Counted from the stretch's first letter, positions 22,868 to 36,300 are shown. The stretch is 64,000 bases of DNA from Chloranthus sessilifolius (GCA_021018995.1 CM037591.1:1742001-1806000), one strand, 5' to 3'. The notes: generated by a model from the sequence alone, not told the origin. Program-made: numbers and translations.

Positions 22868-23040
22868 CAAGGATCAAAATTTCGCTCAAAGTTCCGGTTT
22901 TGGGCATGATCGAAATCAAAAATTTGGACCGAAATTTCAGCCAAAAACTGATAATGTGGTCGAAATTTCGGCCAAAATTTTGAGTCTCATACAAAATATG
23001 ACTGAAATTTTAGTCATTTCGGCCAAAATTTTGATCCTTG
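22868..23040. repeat. hAT-like MITE with 8-bp TSD GGCCTGCT
   Basis: CAAGGATCAAAATTTCG ... GGCCAAAATTTTGATCCTTG, 173 bp, flanked by GGCCTGCT on both sides. Its ends match those of the GATAC family. The inside is repeated GAAATTTCGGCCAAAA words. Confidence 0.88.
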
Positions 23041-23868
23041 GGCCTGCTACTTGTGACATAAAGAACCTGCATAGAATATGTGAGAACTCTCAAATGTCAC
23101 ATGAGGCACGTTAGGCAATGTATGACTTCAATTTTTTCTGCGTTTGAGTTATCTCTCTTATCACAGCGCGTTGGGTTAGCTCTGATAAGAGGAGACACAT
23201 CCCTGTGCTCGCTCTCTGCCAATACTCTGACAGAGAACAATTTTAATACTGAAAACACTATTATGTCAGACCAAATAGTTCCTATCCAACTGGGGTTACT
23301 CATAGAGCAGTCATCAAAATGAGCATAAGCCAGTGATGTGGAGTGAAGGTGAACAGAGCATTGGTAATAGCTCATTTAGGGGCGGTTTACAAATAACCGC
23401 CGCTAAAAACTCCTGACACCCGTGGATTTTGCATTAGATTTAGCCCACCGGGAAAACCGTAATATTTTGCAGCGATTTCAGTTATTCTCCCACAGAGTTC
23501 CACAATGCATTAAGATATTGGTTTGATTCAAATATATCTTAAACCAAACTTATATTGGTTTCATTTTAGAGCACATATTTAATTTGTCTTCTGAACCATG
23601 CAGTAACTAGTAACCTTAACTTTGAATAAAAGTTTAATTATATCCTATAATACATATTTAGTAAGGAACTTAATATAAACATTTCGACACATGGTTTTAG
23701 CTTAATTAATTAAGCATCAACTGCTTCTTGCTTCGGGTCAACCTGATGGACCGACCTATGACGGATCGGGTTTAGGTTGCGATTTCTTGGCCCAACCTAC
23801 ACACATACACATTCACAACTCTTTGATGTCACACACATATTTATCTGAAGGCACGCACACAGGGTTTT
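23041..23868. other. Intergenic sequence with one unidentified codon-like stretch
   Basis: Positions 23125-23320 (plus) read SAFELSLLSQRVGLALIRGD and on without stops, with fairly balanced codons unlike the surroundings. It may be a gene fragment, but I recognise no family. No start codon or splice sites could be assigned. Confidence 0.25.
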
Positions 23869-24232
23869 TGTGATAGTCCGGATTTTGGTACCCCGAAACC
23901 CGTGCCATCAGCACGATCTTTCAGACCGTGCCCCAAAACTATGCACGGAATATTGGTATAACAAGCACAATTAAATAAATAACGTAATTAATCTCATAAA
24001 GCGGAAAACAGTTAATATGCCCAACTGGCATACGCAAAAGACAGTTATACTTTCATGCCACTGCATGAACAGAGAACCGACTCGAACCATCGGTGATAAA
24101 CGGATCACCCCAGACGGTTCGCCGAAAGAATAATTCAGTTTAATTATATGTTATAAAAATAAAGGCTTGACATACCAAGCCGTACAAATCTGCTATCAAA
24201 ACTGACTCTATCAAAGTACACAGCAGAGTCTC

Positions 24233-24336
24233 CTAAAATAAGTCCTCGGGTGGAGGCTCCAACTCGTCTCCAGGCGCGTAATCCGAATCACCCGGATCTA
24301 CGTCCCTCGAAACCTCAACTGCTGCTATCAATGGAC
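24233..24336 (-). other. Acidic reading frame at the 3' end of the minus-strand LTR
   Basis: After the acceptor the frame opens as (G)GT CCA TTG and runs 33 codons to TAG. It contains VDPGDSDYAPGDELEPPPED and ends LF. Its length, phase and DxDYxP core resemble the frame at 8409-8500. The base triplet before the donor is TGA, so no ATG joins in phase. Confidence 0.3.
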
Positions 24337-25389
24337 CTGTGACGTATAGTCTAAAGGTGAGCTACATCCTAGCTCAATAGGGAACAAACACAATGAACAT
24401 ATAAGTTAAAACTCACATATATTCTATGATACTCTAAGCATGATGTGTCTATGCTTTTGCTAGAAAAACAGTTTAAATCTGATGAATTGCATTCAAATTC
24501 ACTGGTAGTTAGCATATTTTACTTTACTGTTGATTTATCATGAATGACACTGAACAGGCCTAAAGCAAAAACTTAAATCTTCAACTAAAGTAATCCCCGA
24601 GCAATATAGCATTGAGCCCCGATGAGATACCCTTCATCATCATCTAATTAGACAGTTGTAAAAATATATTTCCTGGGAATACGATCCAAGCCCCTTTCTC
24701 ACTAGGCGGCGGGGTTAAATATCACACAACATCCCTGGGATGTACTTACGGTTACGAATAAACCTCCGTACTGATGTATGGATTTGCCGCCGTACCGATC
24801 ACGGATATCCTGCTGCGTCAGTCGTGGGTATCCCGCCACGTCGGTGGGGCATCCTCCAAACCTCAAATAACAAAAATAACATGTGCTTTACATATTGTTG
24901 TTCACCGTATAAGTGTAATATCTTATATCAGTTAGGTCTCAACAGTAATTATTCAATCCTATGTATACATCCCTGAGATGTATACTTACCCGCATCACAC
25001 CTGATGCCTTTATTACTTTCTCATCCCCTGGGGATGTCTCAATCTCATTAGATTACTTGTTCTTAGTTACTTGCATCTCACAGATGCCTTTATCACATTC
25101 TTGGTGTCACACACACACCCATTTTCACAAAACTTTTCACAGTTAAAACAATTTCACATTTGATAATTATATCACTACATACATGCTCTTGAAATTAAAG
25201 TATATGTTCAAGGTGTTCCCTACCTCAAGTCTTTAAATTTCCCAGCATCAAGGTCACACGCGGCTCCTTGTGCTCATGATCACACGTACCACCTATGGTA
25301 TAACATAACACATGTAACTCATCACTAAAGATGTAAAAAAGAAGGTCCAAGACCCTCCGAAAATCTCAAAGCCAAAATAAGAAGTCAAA

Positions 25390-25860
25390 CAAAGCTGTCA
25401 AAGTCGATTAATCGATTCCCAAAATCGATTAATCGAAACACAATTCAATTAATCGATTCCCAAAATCGATTAATCGAAAACCAAATCGATTAATCGATTC
25501 CCAAAATCGATTAATCGAGATTTAAATTCGATTAATCGATCCCAAATTGATTAATCGAAGTCTCTAACTTAATGAAGTCGATTCTCAACTCGAGTAATCG
25601 AAATCACAAAATCGATTAATCGAAATCCGAAATTAATTAATCGAAATTTCAATTCGATTAGTCGATTTCCCCAGGTTACTTTCCTCCAGCCACTGGAGGT
25701 ACCCAGTCGATTAGTCGATTTCCAAATCGACTAATCGAAATCCAAATCGATTAATCGAAAACCATTTCAATTAATCAAAATTGGGCTTTCTTGACTTTTC
25801 AATTTTCAGACCAAAATCGATTAATCGAACTCCCATTTCGATTAATCGATTTGGTCAGAT
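25390..25860. repeat. Dense array of TCGATTAATCGA palindromes
   Basis: Roughly twenty copies of the 12-bp palindrome TCGATTAATCGA or one-base variants (TCGATTAGTCGA, TCAATTAATCGA). They are spaced by 5-20 bases such as TTCCCAAAA or AACACAAT. It is interrupted once by a non-palindromic block (25665-25705, GGTTACTTTCCTCCAGCCAC). Lies in the putative LTR intron. Confidence 0.9.
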
Positions 25861-26438
25861 TCAGCCCCCTTTCGGGCTGATCTTCCAATTCCTCTTCAAC
25901 CTATTTTTCTTTATTTTTCTAAGCCTTTATCCTATGATTTTAAGTATTCTTGACTACAATTAAACTAATACAATCTATGCATTTAATTTAACAAAATTTA
26001 CCTCAATCAAATCCCAATTTGATTGGATCTAGAGGTTGGAATAGCTAGGGTTCCAGCCTTAGCTCCAAAGGATCATTCGCGTTGAATTCGACTTTAAATA
26101 CTCAAATCCTTTCCCCCTTGGCTTGCATTTACTCCTTGCTTAACAACTCTCTTTACTTCTCTCTCTCTCTCTTCTTAATTCTCTTCAACAACTCAAAACA
26201 ATGAAGTTAGGATTCTTTAAACCCTTATATCCCTACTCTTTTTGTGTTGAGCACATACACCTCGATAAGTGTATGTGACTCCAGATTTACACTACACTCT
26301 ACCTACTTACCTCATATTCACATCATATCCGTTCATCACTTCTCGAGTCAACTAGTGAACTCCTACTTGATCAAACTTATGACCAATCGGGCACGGATCC
26401 CGAAGTCATCGTTTAACGCAAACTTTCGGGATATTACA

Positions 26439-27341
26439 ATTTTCCTCTTAGTGATCACACATACAAAATTCACTTATTCAAAGGCTATGATAAATTCATA
26501 CTATTGCAAAGGCAAAATCGTAAAAACGCACACATTCATATCATATTATTACACACATACTTGTTGAAATCAAATATACATATTAAGGAGTTTTTCCTAC
26601 CTCACACGAAGTCACACATAATTCTTTTAGCTCAAATTTCCTTTTTTAATGATCTTGTTGTCCTTGACTCAAGCCCGTACCCAACCCAGCTAGAGAAGCA
26701 CCCATTTAATCCACATGGCATACATTTATTACCGTTTTAAGTATTTTATGAGAATCACCATCATTTGTATCACACTCGGCCCATACATACCGAAGCAGTG
26801 GAACATCTAATTGAGTATTTTGATAAGAACACCATGGTATGCATTAGATGTCTCCAATGATCTGTTATGCGTAGTGTGGAACACTTGAAATAATGACAAA
26901 TGCATGTCACATGAGTTTATGGGTGCTTCTCATGGGAAATATCTATAAATGATTCTCATATTCCATAGATGCAATTTCGCAAGCTCAATAACACAGCAAA
27001 GGTTATGCAACGGCATAATTTTAAAGCTAAATCTAATTTAGATCATGTGTTTTTCAAGCAAAAACTCCCCTTTTTTGAGTATGTGGTTATTGTTTCATAT
27101 AGGGCCCACCAAAAAGGCAGAAGCCATAGGTTAATCAATGGGAAATGGTCTGGTCCAATTTGTTGAACCTGATTTTGTGCTCAACCAATTTTACAACCAT
27201 TGGATGAAAAAGAATCTTTAACTTTGATGACATGTTTTTATAGCAAAGCAGTGGAACCATCTGATTGAGCATTTTAATATGAACCGCAAAATAGATATGA
27301 ACGATGGTCTGTTTTAGATGTATCCAATGGAATTTGCACAA
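26439..27341. other. AT-rich sequence next to the LTR, nothing readable
   Basis: If the LTR at 23869-26438 is a 3' LTR, this should be its internal region, but I see no pol motif. A 26760-27330 stretch contains two similar passages (AAGCAGTGGAACATCTAATT and AAGCAGTGGAACCATCTGAT), which suggests a degraded repeat. Confidence 0.35.
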
Positions 27342-27735
27342 GGAAGACATTACTTGCACATGCTTTTCAAGTGATTGCACCAAATTTAAAAGAAAGACTT
27401 GATAGTTTGACGACTTCTATCATGTGAAAACACCATCTAAGCCGTTTTATTTGAAGGCCATGATTTAAAGATATCAATTGCAAAAGATTAGAACAAAATA
27501 TAATTTTCATCATTTGATTAAATAAAGTCAAAGGCCATTATATAATTCAATAGTTGACAGATCATATGACAAGTATCGTAGTTTGCTCTAATTTTATATA
27601 CCGGAGATTTATTGATCATGAACTTCAAGTCAGACGACCCATATTGTATTTTTACATATCACATGTCTCTAAAATACCAAGTATTTCTTTAAATTCGGTG
27701 CAATCACATGAAAAGCGTGTGCAAGTAATGGCTCC
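27342..27735. repeat. MITE of the ATTACTTGCACTC family, copy 3
   Basis: GACATTACTTGCACATGC ... GCGTGTGCAAGTAATGGC, inverted ends. The inside matches 16172-16578 (AAAACACCATCTAA, AAGTCAAAGGCCATTAT, TCAATAGTTGAC). Confidence 0.75.
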
Positions 27736-27780
27736 CTTTACATTATTTACAGCCAGAGTGTAGAACAGTCGGAATGATTA

Positions 27781-28167
27781 AAAGGGTGTTTTTGCATGTA
27801 CCACCTATGTTTCAACATGTTTATAAACACCACCCCTTGCTTCACTTATTTATAAATAACCTTATAATTTGTAATTTTGTATTTAAATGACACCTTGAGT
27901 TACCGTTATGTTAATTGTCGTCTAAAAAAAACAAAGTGACGTAACGTTAGAGAAGTATTTTTAACACGAGAAGTATTTTTAACATGAGAAAAAAATAATG
28001 TACGTGATAAGTGCACTTTGCTTTTTCTGAGACAGTAGCAATAACTCAAGGTGTTATTGAAACACAAAACTGCAAATTTGGGATTTATTTACTTATAAAT
28101 AAGTGAAACAAGGGTGGCATTTATAAATATGCCAAAATATAAGGGGGTGTATGCAAAAAAAACCTTA
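27781..28167. repeat. MITE with about 75-bp inverted ends
   Basis: Left arm AAGGGTGTTTTTGCATGTAC ... TTGCTTCACTTATTTATAAA. The right arm is the inverse (TTTACTTATAAATAAGTGAA ... GGGGGTGTATGCAAAAAAAA). Element spans about 390 bp. Confidence 0.7.
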
Positions 28168-28457
28168 AGAAAAAGGTATAAAATAAGGATTATTGTCACG
28201 ATCTGAAATTCTATCACATCCCGAAAGCCTAGAATTCTAAGTTATAACCCGCACATATCCCGGATATGCTAAGCAAGCATACACATAATCAAAGTTCTCA
28301 CGTAATAATGGTTCCATGAAATCCATGAAAACTCACAAATAAAAGTGAAATATAAAACAGTCAAATAATTGAATAAAAATAATATGTCCACAAATAAAAC
28401 AGTAATAAAAGTAAGACAAATCTGATACAAGAAAGCATAGAGTTAATAATAATAATA

Positions 28458-28645
28458 TCAAATGAACTCAGTACCGAGTCTAAAATGTAAATAGCAGGCA
28501 CTCAGATTAAAGTCAGCGTCGAAGTCCTCCTGATATACAGCAACATCACCCTCCAAAAGCTCTTGGTACTCAGTGTCTACGTGGTCAACGAAGTCGACGT
28601 TAGCAGGAACTAAATAGCCGACGTCTATTCCACCAATGTAATCAC
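28458..28645 (-). other. Acidic reading frame in the inverted LTR copy
   Basis: Aligns codon by codon with 5322-5479 (VDTEYQELLEGDVAVYQEDF) and stays open 61 codons to TGA. The upstream acceptor AG is mutated, so splicing is probably lost in this copy. Confidence 0.3.
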
Positions 28646-29963
28646 ATACAACTATTGTTAGATTTTCGTGGAATGAATTTACTCAATCATGTAAACTCAG
28701 TGGATACGCCACCAATCCACCGCATACCACTCAGGTGCATTGTGGATGCGTCACGTGAGTGATAAACATAATATCTCAATGAAATTTGAAAGAAGACAAA
28801 AACAATCATGTGCATATCGTAGAACTCGTATCATAATATAAATGCATGACTATGATCTAAACACTTATATCCTAACGTACTTCACCATAACTCTTAACAT
28901 ATCATATCTTATTATTCTCGCACATACGTCTGTACATCGCATGAACGCAATTAACATACTCATAAAATCTTAAACGACATGTGTTAGAGTCAATACTTGA
29001 GCTACCATGTGAGGGTCACCATAGTATCATACCACCATATCATAACGTCCTCCTGATTTTATTCATATCATACACCCCATCCAGTCACAAAGGTAGTCGG
29101 TGACTCATAACTCATATTGTCTCTCAGAGACCCATCTTGACTGAAAACGTTATTGCCCTTACAATGGCTAAGCAAAGAACGACACATACAGAAACTTAAA
29201 ATTTTAATCTTTTGCTAGCCTATACAGCGATATCTTATTATCATACTTGTAATATATCTTATCATACCTCCAAGACCTAAATCTACAGCAAAACATGGTA
29301 CGGTAAGCTTCACAAATTATATTTTTCAAAGGACGGGTTCCGTAGTAACCTTGATATACTTCGTGTGACAATCCATACTATCATAGAGGTGTTGCATCCA
29401 TACATGAATGCCTATATTCCGAGTTTCACGTGACCGTGAAAGGAATCTCACCATGACTATGACCTAAAGGTCAAAACCTCGTACTTTAACTTGTATCTTA
29501 TCCTATTATATTAGAACTCAAGGGTGATAGGGTCACCATATATGCCATTGTATACGATGCTACACTAAATTTGCACTCACCCTACTCGTCATGATGTCTG
29601 ATACCTCCATGAGTTGTAAAGCATGTGAATACGATGGATTCCTCGCTTTGATACCATCTTAACGAAACACCACGCCCAAACGTAAGTATGATCTCACACT
29701 CGCGTACATATGACCTAACATACTCGTAACTTATATACTACGATCAGGATGAAAACACAAAAATATCATACATGATAAACGATTTACATTTAAGTTTTTG
29801 GTTATGTTTATACATATATTTACTTACACCTTACTTCAATACAAATATAAAATGGGGTGATTATAAGTGATCTCAATAACTTGAAGGTCAGAGTTCAATT
29901 TTCATAAGAAATCGAATTTTTAACATTTTGTATTATTGAAGTGATCGTGTTGAAGTGCTAAAA

Positions 29964-30000
<37 letters not shown>

Positions 30001-30129
30001 TTATTATTAAATGCTCAAATAAAAAATATTATTATTTTAAAAGTTAAGTAAATAACGACCATCGATTGAAAAGTGTATTAAAGTTTGATCGCCAATAAAG
30101 TGAAATAAGAAGATAAGTGTAGCCATCTG

Positions 30130-30260
30130 TTCGGACGAGAATCGATCGATCAATTTTAAAATCGATCGTTCGAATTTAAAATAATTTAAGGCATACAGTG
30201 ATTCGATTCTGTCCAGAATCGATCGATCAAACCTTAGAGTCGATCCATCGATAATAAAAG
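30130..30260. repeat. Small array of ATCGATCGATC words
   Basis: About four words (AATCGATCGATCAA, AATCGATCGTTCGAA, AATCGATCGATCAA, GTCGATCCATCGAT), in the putative intron of the minus-strand LTR. The plus-strand relative has no such array. Confidence 0.7.
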
Positions 30261-31753
30261 GTTATCGAATTCGGGGAAAGTTTTATTTGCCCGACCCTTA
30301 TATAAGAATAATATGATAATAATATAATAATAGCACTTGAATACTATTGTCTTATATAAGCATATAATAATTATATAATATATAATACTTTATTAGATTC
30401 CCAATGTAAGTAAACTAAAGAGTTTATAACCCATGTGAAAACCCATCTATTATAATATAATATAAAAAAACATGAACTTTTAAATATTATAATAGAATAT
30501 AATAATTAGGCACTCAAGTGAGAGGCTATAATAAAATATAATTAGCAACTTGAAGGAACGATGCAATTGATTTGACTCCACTCTGCAATGGGCCTGGTTT
30601 CACTTACACGTAGATTAAGCTAAATTTTAGTGGTGGTAAAGGTAACCCTAACCTCGAAAGTATTGCTGGGGCATTCTCAAGTTATCAAAGTTGCGAGATT
30701 TGCCTTTACCTGCCAAAAAAATTAACACATTCAACATATATAAATGTTAAAAAATTATGGGCTGGGCTTATTAATTTGCATAGCCTAAAGCCCACCAAAT
30801 TATGAGTGAACGATGTTTCATTTAAAGGCAACATAAACAACCAGATCAGAGAGATCAGACGCTGTGATATGACAGTATACAGACCTGAGAATAGTCAATT
30901 TAAAAAAATATTGTTTATTGGGGCACTAAATCAGTCTCTACATATAGTTCACACGTTTCACATGACCCAGGAATCTTTTTCTGCATCATGTCTGTAAAAA
31001 CAAAGAGAGGCAGAGACTAATGGCTGATTAGAATTATGTTAGATAAACGAGACTGAAGATAAAGTTAAGGTTCTAAATTTCTCATAAAGAAGAATCTATA
31101 ATCCAATGCAGACATCAGAAACCATAGAACGAAATATTAGAGTTAAGATTTGACGGTCTCTTTTTATTGATTTCTATTGGGCGTTATCAAAATACTTCAA
31201 AATCAAAGAATTAAAGAAACGGGGTTAGCCATCTCATTCTCCTTATTAGCAATTTTTATAACAATCATATAATCAGGTTCATTATTTAGCCCGTCAATAA
31301 GCGATCGAACGTACCCTACGTGACGGGATCTGAGGAGAATAAGATGGATTGATGGATACCCACCTCTTGAAGCGTGAACAGTAGATCAACGGCGATTAGG
31401 GAATAGAGGTCGGCATCCACGTGATGGTCCGTTCATGATTTTTCAGTCTTCTTCCACCGCGATCTTGACGGCGGAAAATAAACCACAGTGTTCTTTGTGG
31501 AACACACAAAATATACAGGGAAGAGATTGAAGAGCTTTTAGAAAGGGTGGGTAGGGAAGAGGTAGGGAAGAAGAGTTGGGATAGCTAGGATTTTCTTAAA
31601 AGAAGAAAAGTGTAGAGAGTTGTGCATACCTTAAACTTAAATAGAGTTTTTCTCAGATAGGTTAAGTTCCGGTGTGGAGCACTAGCATTGTGTACGGTGC
31701 CAAAACACATCTAACACCATACAATTAATTTTAGAAAAATCCGGGTCATCACA

Positions 31754-32064
31754 ATATCGAAAAAAATATGCACCCAGGATTATGAAAATTATGTATAATC
31801 CCTCAATGGATATGCTTCATTCTTTTACAAGTAATATGCGTCTGCCTTCTTACTGGGTCTTCAGTGTTGCTTTCGTCGATGAATTGTCTTTGGCTGCACG
31901 TTTTTTGTACCTCGTATAAGGGTCATACTTAAATGTTTCTCTGAAATCATAGAATTTTCACCCACTTGAAGAAAAGAGAAAGAAACCAGGTAGCACACCA
32001 AAAGATAACAAATGACAGTATTAAGGCAATGTTAAAAGGCCTCAAGTCAAAACACACCTTGGAA
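31754..32064 (-). other. 3' flank of the ICT1-like gene
   Basis: Immediately downstream of the stop codon at 32065, bounded by the inverted LTR. It should hold the 3' UTR and polyadenylation site. No distinct signal could be fixed. Confidence 0.4.
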
Positions 32065-32155
32065 TCAGTCCCAACTATCTCTGCTTCTCCTGATTGCCTT
32101 CTTTTGGGAGAGAGCTTTCTTGCTCTGAAGCCTCTTCTGCTCCCCAATAGCAGCC
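32065..32155 (-). CDS. ICT1-like exon 7 (basic tail and stop)
   Basis: 91 bp after ATTGCAG. Codes [20 protein letters not shown] and IRRSRDSWD, then TGA at 32067-32065. Confidence 0.92.
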
Positions 32156-33000
32156 CTGCAATTACAGAATAATTTGATGATTAAATTGCTTTCAAGTTCT
32201 GTTATAATCACTTAACAAGGTGCAAAACACGCATTAAATTGTTTGTGTCAATAGTAGAAAAGAAAACATTTGATAATGGAGGAGCATAGCATAGGCAGTC
32301 AAGGACAGAGGACATACAACTTAGCAATCTTTTTCTTCTGCTCCTCTGTAGGAGGTGGCGGAACATATGAAGCAGCATTAATTATTACCTGTTCAATATC
32401 ATGTGCAATACAACACAATAGAAACATTAATAAAGAAAATAAATAACAGCATGAAACAATCGAAACCAGGCTAAATTTAATTGGCGGAAAAAAATTCCAT
32501 AACCAAATTTAAATGGTATTCCGATCAGGCAAATCAGGCAAAGGGTGTTGTTGAATTTTTATATTCCACGATGTTTTTGCTGTATAAAAAGGTAATGGGG
32601 AAGAATACAATGGTCATTGTACCTGCAGTTTCTCCAGAGCATCTTCAATATTACCCCTGAAGGAAGAACGGTAGAATGAAACCAACTGCTTTGGCAACAT
32701 GCAACAAATATAGATAACAAAAAGAACTAGTGGGCAGAAGTTAACTTCTGTGTTCTAGTCTTCGTGGAAGAAATCACAATCTCCCCATCTTTGTTAATGC
32801 GGTTTTTTTCCTGTTCAATTCCAGGGAACAAAATAGTTACAGCTGCAACCAATTCTAGAGAGCAAGCAGGCATGCATTCATTCAGAAGAACAAAATGTAT
32901 AGGCTATGGACTATAATATCAACCAATATGATATGTATCAGATTTTATTGACGGGTGACATGATAAAAACATGTTTATCATCATCCCATATTGATTTTTC

Positions 33001-33084
<84 letters not shown>

Positions 33085-33230
33085 AAGGGATGTACACTAT
33101 AATGTAGAAAGAGTTGAACTTTGTTGGTTGACTGGAGCTGCACTCCACTATTTAAATCAACTTGAGAAGTGTTATCCATTTTTCAAACATTCTACAGATT
33201 GGTTGATAGTGCACAATGAATTTTGAACAA

Positions 33231-33319
<89 letters not shown>

Positions 33320-36300
33320 GTGTTATGCTAACGTTTGCAATCAGCAACATCCAAAACTTTGTTAGACAAGAATGTTACCAAAAAATTGGATTTTGTTATC
33401 TTATAGTGCTAAAGTAGGGGTATGATTTTAAATACATACATGGCATGTACATGAAAACCAAGTTTTTTTTCCTTTAGCCACCATTTTAAGTCATAAGTCA
33501 CACCCTAATTCTCGTAGTACTTACACATGCCAGATATATATTTAAGATTATGCCCATACTTTATTCCCTACAAGACCAAAAAATTAAAACCATTTTGGGG
33601 CCTTCTGGTCCAAAAAAAATAGAGTTTTTGGTGCTACATGGTACCTTTTCAGGATGCCCAAGACCACTGTAAAGGTGGTCCTATGGCCAAACAGCCTTTC
33701 ACACACACACATATATAGTGCCGGGACTATGCAACCACACCAGCTGAGCATCATGTGGCACCCATCACGAGGTTCAGGTGCCACGGCCACTTGGATAAGA
33801 TCAATCAAGTGCCACACAAAAAAATTTGGCACGATCTGATACATATCTACTGTTGAAAATGTGGTCAAAGGTCGATAAATTCAATGCACCAAATTTGTGG
33901 CATCACCTTATCTTTGATCCATAAAAAAAAATTATCACATGCCACATGGCTGATCAACCCAAAACGGATTCATTTTGGGTTGATCATGCCACAAGGCATT
34001 AATGCACCCAGTTGCAGGGATCATTTCCACTCCAGTCATATGTATATTTGCTAGATCACAGGCCACATGCCACATGCCACGTGATAGCAAGTCACACCAC
34101 ATCCTTTAAGGGTTCCTAGGGTTTTAGGAAAAAAAATATAATAATAAAATAAAAATCAAACTCTTTTGCCCTCATTTCACATAGGTCAAAGATGAGTATT
34201 CCACCCAAAAAAATTTCCATCAACTTTTTTTTGCGTTGTGACCAAAAAATCAATTGTGGAAAATCACCATTTTTATCTTTTATTTTTTTATGGTCGTTGG
34301 TCGATCTTGGGCATGTGCACGTGGCACACGATCCACGGGTTGGGTGCCACATGACACCCAACTAGCTCCAGTGTAGTATCTCGGGCTACACTCGATTGTA
34401 TCGTCTGGGGCCTCAGAGCTATTGAGATACACTTTCGGTAAGAGTGGAAAGCAGAGGAACAGGTAACAGGGAGCGAGCTTACCTAACAAGAGCAGACTGA
34501 CTAGTTGATAGTAGATATATGAGAAATGTACTCGAGCGCAGTGCCTGGACGCTACACTTGAGTGTTAGATCACGTGCCATGTGATCCTGAGTTGGCATAT
34601 GTCCTCTTAAGTTTCACCAATCCCCAGAAGTTCAGGAAAAAGAATTGGGAAAAAAAAAACACGTCTATGGATTGGATTTCACGAGTAAAAATATGGGTTT
34701 TATTTTTAGAAAAATTTCTACTATGAATTTTAAGCATCATTATCGGGATTTGGACCATGTAGATATTGGTTTTTTTTTTAAATGGTCAATGATCGACCCT
34801 GTGCATTTCTGAGGTTGAAGAACTACCTGAGTCAAGTATTTGATATTAAGGACTTGGAACGCTTAAGGTATTTGGTACAGAAGTGGCAAGGTCTCAGCGG
34901 AGAATCGTTCTCTCTATTAGTTTGACTATTGTTGGTGTGTGTATAGAAGTTGCATGGGGTACGTACAGTCATTGTAATTAGTGATACTAACTCATGAAAG
35001 GTGTAAGCAGATTTTCCTTACAACCTATTCCCTCTCTTTTTCTCTCTCATCTCTTTCTTATGTACTAAACCCTAAACCTCATCTAATCCTAATCTAACCA
35101 GATCTTCTAACTTGGTACCAGAGCAGTATCGTTGAACCTTACTGTTGCTGACATCACTCATCGGTTGCTACATCATGCTGACATCAGTAGAGTCAACGGG
35201 CTTACTCCAGAATCCAAATTTTTTATCATGGTTTTGATCAGAATACTCATGTATCCAAGTTTGTCTTCTGCAGCATCTTCTTTGATCCCTTTTCTAGGGA
35301 GTTTCGAAGATCTCTTTAAGGATCCGTGAGGTCACGGTTTTTGAGGCCTCTGTCTCAGGGAGATCGAAAGGGGACTCAATGTTTAGTAGGTTTTGATCGG
35401 AATCAAATGATGGATCTTCGAAGCCCTATTGATCAGTTTTCGAGAAATAGACAATATCCCTTATTTATTGTCTGTTTCATTATTTCTGGTGCTCCTGATC
35501 TCTGGGATCAAGTTTGATCTAGTTTTTTTGGAAGATTTGCAGCAGTTGTAGACCAGTTGTGCATGAGAATTGATCTCATGTGAATCGGCTTTGTTTTGAG
35601 AGAGTAGTGTCGTTTCTTGTATAGTGCAAATCCATTGGCTGGACTGATTCCCAAGCTTTCATTGTCTTATCATCTCAGACTTTCTCAGATTTGTTTGTCT
35701 GCTGCTCAGTAACACAACAGACGGTTTTGTTGAAAGTAGGTTGAGGCTGGCCTCGGGGAGTTTGTTGGTGACATACCTCCAAGTGGTCGGTTTTGTGAGT
35801 TACTAGTGGCTGTTTTGTGCAAGTAGCCTTGTAAAGGGGTGCTCCTGCAGCAACATAGCTTGTAGTTCTTGAATTCTATTGAAGAGGTCTTTCTTTATCT
35901 GTTGCATATCTACACAACATTGTATAGTGTTGGTTCAGCAGTATTGCTGATGCAGTGGTGCCCTTTCGGCTGTATAGATAACAAATTGGAGACAGTGTTT
36001 GGACTTTGGACTGCAGTATTGCAGCAGTGTTTGTTGGATATCTTTGGGGTTGAGCAACCAGTATTTGAGATGTACTGCGGTATTGCCGGGGCTCCTACAT
36101 GGGACTATGGGAGTAAATCTAGAGATCGAGAGAGAGGCGCATGATCTCCTTAATTTTAATTGGATGGAATGAGATTGGTGGTAGGAGGCTATCAAATATG
36201 AGAGCCAAACGGGCTTAGGGGCTTAGGCCCGAGCCCGGCCCGTTTAATTATTGAGCTTAAAGTGCTAGCCCAAGCCCGACCTGCAAGCTTTATGATCAAG

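Larger units (their letters stand above)
23869..26438 (-). mobile_element. 2.6-kb gypsy-type LTR, minus strand
   Basis: On the minus strand it runs from TGTAATATCCCGAAAG (26438) to GGACTATCACA (23869). A purine tract TAAGAGGAAAAT precedes it, which suggests a 3' LTR. The flanks ATTTT and GTTTT differ by one base, so a solo LTR is also possible. Features in order: TATA-like GAGTATTTAAAG near 26090, donor TTGATTGAG|GTAAAT (26002/26001), the TCGATTAATCGA array (25860-25390), hairpin TTGAGCTAGGATGTAGCTCA, acceptor GTCACAG|GTCC (24337/24336) and an acidic frame. Confidence 0.65.
28194..31753 (-). mobile_element. 3.6-kb gypsy-type LTR, inverted relative of 2391-5773
   Basis: On the minus strand it starts TGTGATGACCCGGATTTTT (31753) and ends at ATCGTGACA (28194). 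The sequence follows the plus-strand copy throughout, for example the donor region CACGCTTCAAGAG|GTGGGTA at 31374/31373. The acceptor is lost: TTGCAG has become TTGTAT near 28646. The flanks ATTAT and ATATC do not form a clear target duplication. A (TA)n tract (29970-29998) and an ATCGATCGAT array lie inside. Confidence 0.7.

Noticed and set aside
25390..25860. Regular short repeats resembling a CRISPR array
   Set aside because: The words are 12-bp palindromes with irregular 5-20-base spacing inside a plant LTR. There are no spacers of constant length and no cas genes.
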